Source: Planctomycetaceae bacterium | GTDB lineage: Bacteria > Planctomycetota > Planctomycetia > Pirellulales > Pirellulaceae | DNA length: 5,044 nucleotides | Reading direction: 5' to 3' | NCBI GenBank assembly: GCA_002708345.1 | Contig: PANG01000073.1 | Span: 11,842 to 16,885, forward strand | Made by a program: the position numbers and the translations under genes | Shown: positions 1-5,044 of the stretch, piece by piece | Layout: every line of letters begins with the position of its first letter | Position numbering within the stretch: position 1 is the first letter of the stretch | Notes under the pieces: generated by a model | Seen by the model: the letters and a program-made list of their open reading frames with translations, nothing else | What the model was told of the DNA's origin: nothing | Database searches by the model: none

Positions 1-566
1 TAAACATCAATTCCTGTACGAATCCACTCGTCGTTACGGAACGGGGGGAGCGACGAGGTTGCCAGCGGCAGGAAAGACCAGTGCAACTGGCCAGCTTCCC
101 TTTTTTCTCTTCCTCTCGGTCTGCTTTGATCGCGAGACGGGGGCATTGGAAGTCCCAGCTCAATCCACTTGCGAATCGCCTCCCGCTCCCGATCCGAGAG
201 TTTTCCCTCCGGGGGCATCTGTAAATCCTCGTCGGCATACTCGAGTGCCGTCCAGAGAAGGCTTGCATCGGGTTCTCCGGGCACCACTGCAATACCCAGA
301 TCTCCACCCGCGACAAGATGCTGCCGGTCATCCAACCGAAAATTCCCCCGCAGCGGGGTACTTTTTTCCGAATGGCATTTGTAACAGTGTTTAACCAGAA
401 GTGGACGAATGGAACTCTCGAAAAAGTCCACCTCTACCTTGCCAAAGGCGGCATCCGGCTCCATACCATCCGCCAACGTCATCGGAAGGACAGCCCATGA
501 CAGCAGGAGCGACATTAGCAGGCCGGTTCCTGTTAACGGTTGATATATATTTGATCTGAATGTCAT
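1..566 (-). CDS. PSCyt1/DUF1549-type secreted cytochrome c protein, N-terminal part (runs off left edge)
   Basis: This frame is open from an ATG at 566 to the window edge, giving 188 codons with no stop. Residues 1-32 form a signal peptide with a hydrophobic core (LLMSLLLSWAVLPMTLA), so the product is exported. Residues 48-140 look like the planctomycete cytochrome c domain (PSCyt1): a CYKCH haem-attachment motif at 61-65, LRGNFRLDD at 72-80, a GEPDASLL stretch at 97-104, MPPEGKLS at 117-124 with Met117 as a likely axial ligand, and a closing helix ending KWIELGLPMP. Residues 162-188 (HWSFLPL, then WIRTGID) match the usual lead into a DUF1549 domain. Full-length members commonly run to 700-1100 residues and also carry DUF1553, so most of the gene is missing here. 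Their biochemical role is unsettled; a periplasmic redox or polymer-degradation role is often suggested. No Shine-Dalgarno site is visible. An in-frame GTG at 581 is an alternative start. Confidence 0.86.
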   Translation of the reverse strand, partial: MTFRSNIYQPLTGTGLLMSLLLSWAVLPMTLADGMEPDAAFGKVEVDFFESSIRPLLVKHCYKCHSEKSTPLRGNFRLDDRQHLVAGGDLGIAVVPGEPDASLLWTALEYADEDLQMPPEGKLSDREREAIRKWIELGLPMPPSRDQSRPRGREKREAGQLHWSFLPLATSSLPPFRNDEWIRTGIDV

Positions 567-602
567 GATGAATTTCGACACAGAAGGACCAGCGTGACTA
601 TC

Positions 603-622
603 ATGCCAGGCGTACCTGCCAT
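603..622 (-). other. Small hairpin between the phosphodiesterase and PSCyt1 genes
   Basis: Bases 603-610 pair with 615-622 as an 8-bp stem with one internal mismatch (606/619) around a 4-base loop. In the minus-strand transcript the loop reads UACG, a UNCG-type tetraloop, but it is closed by a G-C pair instead of the especially stable C-G. It lies 15 bases past the phosphodiesterase stop. No run of U follows on the minus strand, so it is not a standard intrinsic terminator. It could be a weak terminator, an RNA processing or stability element, or chance. Confidence 0.25.
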
Positions 623-637
623 CTTGCTTTTCGAGCC

Positions 638-1483
638 TTACCCATCATCTCGCATTTGCTGCCTCAGCCAGGCGGGACGATCCGTGGTAATCCCATCAAC
701 TCCGATCTCGCGGAGCGTCCTGGCATCCGCTGGATCATTGACTGTCCAGACGTAATACCCGAGTCCCTCAGCATGAACACGGGCGACAAGTTCCCTGGTC
801 AACAGGGGCGTATAGTTCGTATTGAGACCATCCAGGCCCGCCTCCTTTGTTCGGCGAATAACCGAATCCACGTCCGGCCCCCAGCTTCCGTCCTGCCTGG
901 ACTTCTCGAAATTCACCAGCCAGTAGACGGGAATGCCTGGCAAAGCCTTCTTGATGGAACTAGCAACATCAAATGAAAAAGCAATCACCACAGCTCGTTT
1001 GTGCGTGTATCGCCATTGTTTGAGAATCTCAACGACATGCGGAACAATTTTAACTCCCGCCTTGATCTCGATGAACAACCGGCTCCCGACAGGTACAGTC
1101 TCCAGGACCTCTTCCAGCGTCGGCACCTGCTCCCCCTTGTACCTCGGACTCTTCCAACTACCGACATCTAGCTGGCGAAGTTCTTCAAGCGTCTGATCCT
1201 TGACCTCTCGGTCCCGTCCGCCGATCCGCTTTGTTGTCTTGTCGTGGTAGACAACGACCCGCTTGTCACGTGAGAGGTAGACATCGATTTCCACCGAAGG
1301 TGCCTTGCGTTTCCAGGCCAGGTTGACTGACGCCAGGGTGTTTTCCGGGGCATCATAACTCGCGCCACGATGGGCAACGATTTCAGGCATGGCCGCTCGT
1401 TTTTGACCGGACGTGGATCCCGCCTGCCAAACACCCAGCAACACGACCGCTCCCATCCACACGCTCCAGGATCGAAATACCAT
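638..1483 (-). CDS. Secreted glycerophosphodiester phosphodiesterase (GDPD family)
   Basis: The 281-residue product belongs to the GDPD TIM-barrel family, which hydrolyses glycerophosphodiesters to glycerol 3-phosphate and an alcohol. Visible family motifs are AHRGASYDAPENTL (37-50, catalytic His38), VEIDVYL (64-70, metal ligands Glu65 and Asp67), HD at 80-81 (second catalytic His), IEIKAG (138-143, metal ligand Glu139), VWTVND (245-250) and GVDGITTDRP (261-270). All expected catalytic residues are present and the length is normal for a single-domain bacterial enzyme. Residues 1-30 (Arg4, then WMGAVVLLGVWQAG) are an export signal or membrane anchor, pointing to action on lipid head groups outside the cytoplasm. 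The ATG at 1483 is preferred because an AGGAG site lies 10 bases upstream and the signal peptide begins there. A start 34 codons earlier (1585) would overlap the aminotransferase and bury the signal. The exact substrate is unknown, and a lysophospholipase-D-like activity is possible. Confidence 0.93.
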   Translation of the reverse strand: MVFRSWSVWMGAVVLLGVWQAGSTSGQKRAAMPEIVAHRGASYDAPENTLASVNLAWKRKAPSVEIDVYLSRDKRVVVYHDKTTKRIGGRDREVKDQTLEELRQLDVGSWKSPRYKGEQVPTLEEVLETVPVGSRLFIEIKAGVKIVPHVVEILKQWRYTHKRAVVIAFSFDVASSIKKALPGIPVYWLVNFEKSRQDGSWGPDVDSVIRRTKEAGLDGLNTNYTPLLTRELVARVHAEGLGYYVWTVNDPADARTLREIGVDGITTDRPAWLRQQMRDDG

Positions 1484-1490
1484 GAATCGT

Positions 1491-2468
1491 TTACTCCTGT
1501 AAAAGCGTCGCGTTTCCCCCACGTTCGGCTTCCTGCCAGGCGGGTAACTGGGATGCATACTCATGTGCCTGCTGGACAAAATCAACTCCTACCTGCTCCT
1601 TCCATGCCGCCAGGATCTGCTGGAAAAGCGGACCCGCCTTCCCGTCGTCCACCTGCTGCCCTTCGAAGCTCGCCGCATGAACCATCCCGTACGTCGTTGC
1701 GGTGCAGAACATCTCGTCTGCCTGTAACGCCTCGTAACGTCCCAGGTTGGCCTCCCGCACCTCGAGACCAAGCTCCGAGGCGAGTTCCATGACCATGCCC
1801 CTGCTGACCCCACGCAGGATATTGCGGGGCTCGGGAGTGTAAAGGACTCCGTCCTTGACCAGGAACACATTCCAGCCCGGACCTTCCGCCAGGAATCCAT
1901 CCGGGTCCATCAACAGTGGCCATTTTCGTTCACCTGCCCTGGCCCCCTGGAGAACCGCCAACTGGTAATGCACACGGCTTCGCGTTTTCGCTTTCGGGTC
2001 CACCAGGTGCGAGGGCACCGCCAGCTGGGACGGAATAAAAAGATTGACTCCAAGGTCATAGTTGGTGGCGAAACCTCCCATGTGCGTAACAAGTGGCCAG
2101 CAGTTAATTGAGACTGTTGGCTGTGTCCCGTCGGGAAATGCCGTCTCGTAAATCGTGAGTGGCCCCCGGGAGACATCATGCATGATCTGCCAGTCCATCT
2201 CCTCCGCTTCGCTTGGCAGGTTCTTCTCCAGCGTGGCAAGCGTCAATTGTTCCATCTCGTCCAGCGAGATACCACATTCGATTTCCAGCAACCGCAGGGA
2301 TGCGTACAGGCGATCAAGATGTTCTCGCAGGCGAAAGGGCTTCTGGCCGTAAGTACGGGTCATCTCGAACGCCATGTCCCCGAACATCAGCGCGGAATCA
2401 AAGATGGAGACGCGGGCCTCCTGCTCTGAAACAAATTCCCCATTGAAATAGACGACCCGGCCTGCCAT
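1491..2468 (-). CDS. Class IV (fold-type IV) PLP-dependent aminotransferase, BCAT/D-amino-acid-transaminase-like
   Basis: The 325-residue cytoplasmic protein has no signal peptide and looks like a class IV aminotransferase. The N-terminal domain starts with YFNGEFV (7-13), SIFDSALMFGDMAFEMTRTY (21-40) and HLDRLYASLRLL (50-61), where Arg53 matches the PLP-phosphate-binding Arg of IlvE. Ungapped comparison with remembered IlvE puts the Schiff-base lysine at Lys161, in KAKTRSRVHYQLA. The PLP-domain signature follows as LLMDPDGFLAEGPGWNVFLVKDGVLYTP (185-212, with Glu195 facing the pyridine nitrogen), ILRGVSRGMVMELASELG (217-234), and ADEMFCTATTYGMVHA (250-265). Related enzymes transaminate branched-chain or D-amino acids, or act as aminodeoxychorismate lyase; these residues do not tell which. 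The C-terminal tail after about 290 is longer than in IlvE. The start has GAGGT 5 bases upstream. The gene heads a minus-strand unit with the phosphodiesterase 7 bp downstream. Confidence 0.9.
   Translation of the reverse strand: MAGRVVYFNGEFVSEQEARVSIFDSALMFGDMAFEMTRTYGQKPFRLREHLDRLYASLRLLEIECGISLDEMEQLTLATLEKNLPSEAEEMDWQIMHDVSRGPLTIYETAFPDGTQPTVSINCWPLVTHMGGFATNYDLGVNLFIPSQLAVPSHLVDPKAKTRSRVHYQLAVLQGARAGERKWPLLMDPDGFLAEGPGWNVFLVKDGVLYTPEPRNILRGVSRGMVMELASELGLEVREANLGRYEALQADEMFCTATTYGMVHAASFEGQQVDDGKAGPLFQQILAAWKEQVGVDFVQQAHEYASQLPAWQEAERGGNATLLQE
1494..1498 (-). promoter_or_regulatory. Ribosome binding site of the phosphodiesterase gene
   Basis: AGGAG on the minus strand lies 10 bases before the ATG at 1483 and directly abuts the TAA stop of the aminotransferase (1493-1491). 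It decides the start of the phosphodiesterase gene and suggests translational coupling between the two genes. Confidence 0.7.
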
Positions 2469-2473
2469 GGCGT

Positions 2474-2478
2474 ACCTC
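2474..2478 (-). promoter_or_regulatory. Ribosome binding site of the aminotransferase gene
   Basis: GAGGT on the minus strand lies 5 bases before the ATG at 2468. It is a reasonable, slightly close Shine-Dalgarno match, and it supports this start together with the family-typical YFNGEFV beginning. Confidence 0.5.
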
Positions 2479-2485
2479 GATTGAA

Positions 2486-2578
2486 TAGTTCCCGGAATCT
2501 CTTGCTTTCGTCTCCTGAAGGGTCATTGTAACCTCTCGCAGGATCACCAGTGTAGTTCCCGCCGGGTAGAAAGTTCCC
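2486..2578. repeat. Three short direct repeats (AGTTCCC) in the divergent intergenic region
   Basis: AGTTCCC occurs at 2487-2493, 2554-2560 and 2572-2578. The first two copies extend to the 9-mer TAGTTCCCG (2486-2494 and 2553-2561). The last two start 18 bp apart, close to two helical turns. They surround the candidate aminotransferase promoter and lie upstream of the sulfatase promoter, as operators for a shared regulator might. One further copy on the same strand occurs inside the phosphodiesterase gene (789-795), so the word is not unique to the promoter region. Confidence 0.3.
2525..2530 (-). promoter_or_regulatory. Candidate -10 box for the aminotransferase/phosphodiesterase unit
   Basis: TACAAT on the minus strand differs from the consensus TATAAT at one base. 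It would place the transcript start near 2518 and a leader of about 50 bases before the aminotransferase ATG. No good -35 hexamer is visible at the usual distance, so an activator or a different sigma factor would be needed, or the match is chance. Confidence 0.3.
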
Positions 2579-2625
2579 CCTCCCGCTCCCGGCAGAAGGT
2601 ACTTCGCGAACGGCCAACGCATTCC

Positions 2626-2631
2626 TATAAT
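2626..2631 (+). promoter_or_regulatory. Candidate -10 box for the sulfatase/hydrolase operon
   Basis: An exact TATAAT lies 38 bases before the sulfatase ATG, predicting a transcript start near 2638 and a leader of about 32 bases. The best-spaced upstream hexamer (TTCGCG, 2603-2608) is a poor -35 match. The surrounding sequence is GC-rich, which makes the AT-rich hexamer stand out. Confidence 0.45.
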
Positions 2632-2669
2632 GCAGGCTTGCCTTACCCTTCCGTGGACTGCAGCTGCCC

Positions 2670-4112
2670 ATGAAACAATCTGCTCTTCTCCGGCTGGTGC
2701 TCGTCACTTTCCTTGCTCTCTGTTGTCCCTTGAGTGCAAGGACCGAGCAGCCACCGAATATCCTCTTCATCATGGTCGACGACCTGGGCCCCGAGTGGAT
2801 CAGCAGTTACGGCGCCGAGTTAATCAAGACTCCTCGCATCGACAGCCTGGCCAGCGGCGGCATGTCATTTCTCAATGCCTATTCCATGCCCCAGTGCACT
2901 CCCACCCGGGCGACGCTGCTAACCGGCCAGTACCCCTTCCGCCACGGCTGGTGCAATCACTGGGATGTCCCTCGCTGGGGAGCGGGCTGCAGTTTCGACT
3001 GGAAACACAACACCAGTTTTGCAACGGTCCTTAAGCCGGCAGGGTATGTCAGTTGCGTGGTCGGAAAATGGCAGATCAATGATTTTCGAGTCCAACCCAT
3101 GGCTCTTCGGCACCACGGGTTTGATCGCTGGTGCATGTGGACAGGTTATGAATCCCAGAATCCCCCCAGTGGGAACCGCTACTGGGATCCATATATCTAT
3201 ACCGACAAGACCCCCAGCAAGACGTACGAGGGAAAGTTCGGGCCGGACATCTACACCGACTACCTGATCGACTTCATGAAAGAAAACCGCGACCGGCCGA
3301 TGTTAATGTATTTCCCGATGGCATTGACCCATGGACCACTCGTCCACACTCCGGATCACCCCGATGCCACCACCAAGGAGGAAAAGCATCGTGCCATGGT
3401 GCTTTACACGGACAAGCTTGTCGGTCGCCTGGTCGACACGCTCGAGGAACTGCAGCTGCGGGAAAACACTTATATCTTCTTCACAACCGACAATGGTACC
3501 TCCGGGGGAGTGCGGGGACGGATGGATGGCCGGGAGGTTCGTGGGGGGAAGGCAAAGTTGACGGAGAACGGACCACGCCAGCCATTTATCGTCAACTGCC
3601 CGGGTCTTGTGCCAGCCGGGACGACCACCGATACCCTCACCGATTTCACCGACATGCTCCCCACCTTCGCAGAACTCGCCGGTCTTAAACTCCCACGGGA
3701 CATGCAACTGGACGGGTATTCCATTGCCCGGGTACTCCAGGGAAAACGCAAGGACACCGCCCGGACATGGATGCTGGCGATGGGGTTCGGAGCAGCGTCA
3801 CTGGATGAACAGGGAGTTCGCCCTCGGCAGGATTTCACCGACCGGGTGATCCGGGACAAGCAATACAAGGTCTTCGTGATCAATGCCCGGATTACACGCC
3901 TGCATGATTTAAAAGAGGATCCAGTGGAAGCGGTCAACCTTGTCACCAGTACCGAACCGGAACACCAGGCCGCTCTGCAACGATTCCAGGGAATCCTTGA
4001 ATCCTTTCCTGAAACAGATGCCCGTCCTCGCTATGACCCAACGCCACCCCAGCCATGGGATCGCAGTCCGGCGGAAGCGACTCCAAAAAAGAAAAACGGC
4101 ATGCCGAAATAA
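2670..4112 (+). CDS. Secreted family S1 (arylsulfatase-type) sulfatase
   Basis: The 480-residue product resembles formylglycine-dependent S1 sulfatases, which hydrolyse sulfate esters. Residues 1-23 are a signal peptide (LLRLVLVTFLALCCPLSA), so it acts in the periplasm or outside. The metal-site opening NILFIMVDDLG (30-40) supplies Asp37 and Asp38. QCTPTRATLLTGQYP (75-89) is the C-x-P-x-R maturation motif, with Cys76 as the residue to be oxidised to formylglycine and Arg80. GYVSCVVGKWQ (125-135) is the second signature with Lys133, but Gln135 stands where His is usual. THGP (220-223) and FTTDNGTSGG (271-280, Asp274 and Asn275) complete the metal and sulfate site. RGGKAKLTENGPRQPFIV (291-308) follows. 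The tail is Pro/Lys rich. Length is normal. No Shine-Dalgarno site precedes the ATG; the start is set by the signal peptide. A separate sulfatase-maturing enzyme is required and is not in the window. The substrate is unknown; a sulfated polysaccharide is likely. Confidence 0.94.
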   Translation: MKQSALLRLVLVTFLALCCPLSARTEQPPNILFIMVDDLGPEWISSYGAELIKTPRIDSLASGGMSFLNAYSMPQCTPTRATLLTGQYPFRHGWCNHWDVPRWGAGCSFDWKHNTSFATVLKPAGYVSCVVGKWQINDFRVQPMALRHHGFDRWCMWTGYESQNPPSGNRYWDPYIYTDKTPSKTYEGKFGPDIYTDYLIDFMKENRDRPMLMYFPMALTHGPLVHTPDHPDATTKEEKHRAMVLYTDKLVGRLVDTLEELQLRENTYIFFTTDNGTSGGVRGRMDGREVRGGKAKLTENGPRQPFIVNCPGLVPAGTTTDTLTDFTDMLPTFAELAGLKLPRDMQLDGYSIARVLQGKRKDTARTWMLAMGFGAASLDEQGVRPRQDFTDRVIRDKQYKVFVINARITRLHDLKEDPVEAVNLVTSTEPEHQAALQRFQGILESFPETDARPRYDPTPPQPWDRSPAEATPKKKNGMPK

Positions 4113-4129
4113 TACTGTTCTGTCTTGCC

Positions 4130-4134
4130 AGGAG
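4130..4134 (+). promoter_or_regulatory. Ribosome binding site of the EF-hand hydrolase gene
   Basis: AGGAG lies 8 bases before the ATG at 4143, inside the 30-bp gap after the sulfatase stop. The good spacing sets this start and supports translation from a shared transcript. Confidence 0.75.
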
Positions 4135-4142
4135 TCCTCTGC

Positions 4143-5044
4143 ATGTATCGTCCCGCTGCGATCCTCCCCCTCCTGGGTCTCTTCCTGTTTTCCATGCTTC
4201 CTGTCCATGGGCAACAGCCGAACAGGCAATCTCCCTTTGACCGGCTCGACCGCAATAAGGATGGAAAGCTGACTCCAGAGGAAGTTCCGAACCGACAGAT
4301 TTTCTCCCGTATCGACACCAACAAGGATGGCCTGATTACCCGCGAGGAGGACCGGGCCTATTTTGCCAAGCGAAACGCATCCCGCCCGGCAACCCGGCTA
4401 CCGGAGAACATACGGCTGGTTCCCGATCTTCCTTATACCGCCAGCGACAATTCCCGCCAGCGGCTGGACCTGCTGCTGCCACGCACCGATCCAGGAGCTG
4501 CTTCCCGCCCGCTGGTGGTCTTCGTGCATGGCGGAGGCTGGCAAAATGGGGACAAGAACTCTGGACGGGCTCGAGTCGCCCGTTTCGTCACATCCGGAAA
4601 GTATGTCGGGGCCACCATTGGTTACCGGCTCAGTAGCGAGGCCACCTGGCCTGCCCAGGTTCATGATTGCAAGGCAGCCATCCGCTGGTTGCGTGCCAAC
4701 GCGGACAAATACGGTATCGATAACGAACGGATCGCCGTGATCGGAACAAGTGCCGGGGGACACCTCGTCGCCATGCTGGGAGTTTCACAGCGGGTGCGGG
4801 GCCTGGAGGGGACGATCGGACCGCATCTGGACCAGAGCAGCCAGGTGGCCTGCGTGGTGGACCAGTATGGTCCCACCGAACTGCTCACCATGGATGATTA
4901 CCCCGGCAGGATGACCCACAACGACGCGGGATCTCCCGAATCGCTTCTGGTTGGGGGGCCGATCCAGCAAAACAAGGCAACGTCCCGGAACGCCTCTCCG
5001 CTGACACATGTGAGCCGGGATGATGTACCCATCCTGATCGTCCA
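4143..5044 (+). CDS. Secreted EF-hand/alpha-beta hydrolase (esterase-like), C-terminus off right edge
   Basis: The frame is open for 300 codons from the ATG at 4143 to the window end. Residues 1-23 are a signal peptide (ILPLLGLFLFSMLPVHG). Two canonical EF-hand calcium loops follow, at 36-47 (DRNKDGKLTPEE) and 58-69 (DTNKDGLITREE), starting 22 residues apart. From about residue 105 the protein is an alpha/beta hydrolase of the esterase/lipase or BD-FAE type: RQRLDLLLP (105-113), LVVFVHGGGW (124-133, oxyanion-hole motif), ATIGYRLS (157-164), and the nucleophile elbow GTSAGGHL (201-208) with Ser203. VVDQYGPTEL (238-247) and the last visible residues VPILIV match the strand before the acidic catalytic residue. 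The Asp and His of the triad lie beyond the edge. Relatives include carbohydrate acetyl and feruloyl esterases, and the adjacent sulfatase fits a role in stripping ester groups from polysaccharide. The exact substrate is inferred, not seen. Confidence 0.9.
   Translation, partial: MYRPAAILPLLGLFLFSMLPVHGQQPNRQSPFDRLDRNKDGKLTPEEVPNRQIFSRIDTNKDGLITREEDRAYFAKRNASRPATRLPENIRLVPDLPYTASDNSRQRLDLLLPRTDPGAASRPLVVFVHGGGWQNGDKNSGRARVARFVTSGKYVGATIGYRLSSEATWPAQVHDCKAAIRWLRANADKYGIDNERIAVIGTSAGGHLVAMLGVSQRVRGLEGTIGPHLDQSSQVACVVDQYGPTELLTMDDYPGRMTHNDAGSPESLLVGGPIQQNKATSRNASPLTHVSRDDVPILIV

Noticed and set aside
59..394. Plus-strand open frames opposite the PSCyt1 gene
   Set aside because: The minus strand carries an open frame with a signal peptide, CxxCH and MPP motifs; the plus-strand translation shows no domain or plausible start signal.
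541..552. Alternating TATATAT stretch as a promoter
   Set aside because: It lies inside the start of the PSCyt1 coding region (codons for N-I-Y-Q), downstream of the chosen start, so it is unlikely to be that gene's promoter.
1484..1585. A 34-codon longer N-terminus for the phosphodiesterase
   Set aside because: It would overlap the end of the aminotransferase, put a Pro/Arg-rich stretch before the signal peptide, and ignore the AGGAG placed for the ATG at 1483.
2683..2732. Lipoprotein signal in the sulfatase (Leu-Ala-Leu-Cys)
   Set aside because: The residue before Cys is Leu, whereas a lipobox needs Gly, Ala or Ser there. An ordinary cleavage after LSA at residue 23 fits better.
2387..2773. 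A 128-codon minus-strand open frame spanning the divergent intergenic region
   Set aside because: It overlaps the start of the sulfatase and of the aminotransferase in other frames, has no recognisable domain, and both overlapped genes have strong family matches. It is a GC-rich shadow frame.
3470..3946. A 158-codon minus-strand open frame inside the sulfatase gene
   Set aside because: It is antisense to the conserved sulfatase core, is Arg/Ser/Pro rich as antisense GC-rich frames are, and has no recognisable domain.
1..5044. CRISPR arrays, tRNA or rRNA genes, insertion sequences, phage or toxin-antitoxin genes
   Set aside because: No regularly spaced repeats, RNA gene landmarks, terminal inverted repeats or transposase-like frames are visible; nearly all of the window is filled by five recognisable genes.

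Overview
The window looks like ordinary chromosomal DNA from a planctomycete, or a close relative in the PVC group. The evidence is a secreted c-type cytochrome of the PSCyt1 kind that leads into a DUF1549-type region, a secreted family S1 sulfatase, and an EF-hand/alpha-beta-hydrolase fusion. These families are typical of Planctomycetes. Some genes have clear Shine-Dalgarno sites and others have none. Taxonomy is inferred from gene content only.

Layout: five protein genes fall in two divergent blocks around a 201-bp intergenic region (2469-2669). The left block, on the minus strand and in transcription order, holds a class IV aminotransferase (2468-1491), a secreted glycerophosphodiester phosphodiesterase (1483-638), and, after a 71-bp gap, the first 188 codons of a PSCyt1/DUF1549 protein that runs off the left edge (566-1). 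The first two are tightly coupled: the ribosome binding site of the phosphodiesterase gene overlaps the aminotransferase stop codon. The right block, on the plus strand, holds an S1 sulfatase (2670-4112) and, 30 bp later, an EF-hand alpha/beta hydrolase (from 4143) that runs off the right edge. These two are probably one operon.

Function: four of the five products carry apparent export signals and should act outside the cytoplasm. The sulfatase and esterase-like hydrolase fit the removal of sulfate and ester groups from complex polymers. The phosphodiesterase would cleave glycerophosphodiesters from lipid head groups. The aminotransferase is the only cytoplasmic enzyme, and its substrate cannot be read from the sequence. 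The intergenic region contains an exact TATAAT box facing the sulfatase, a TACAAT box facing the aminotransferase, and a small cluster of repeated AGTTCCC words.

I saw no tRNA, rRNA, CRISPR array, insertion sequence, phage gene or origin. I did not find a convincing novel system. The most notable points are a sulfatase with Gln in place of the usual catalytic His, the EF-hand/hydrolase fusion beside it, and the repeated words in the divergent promoter region.
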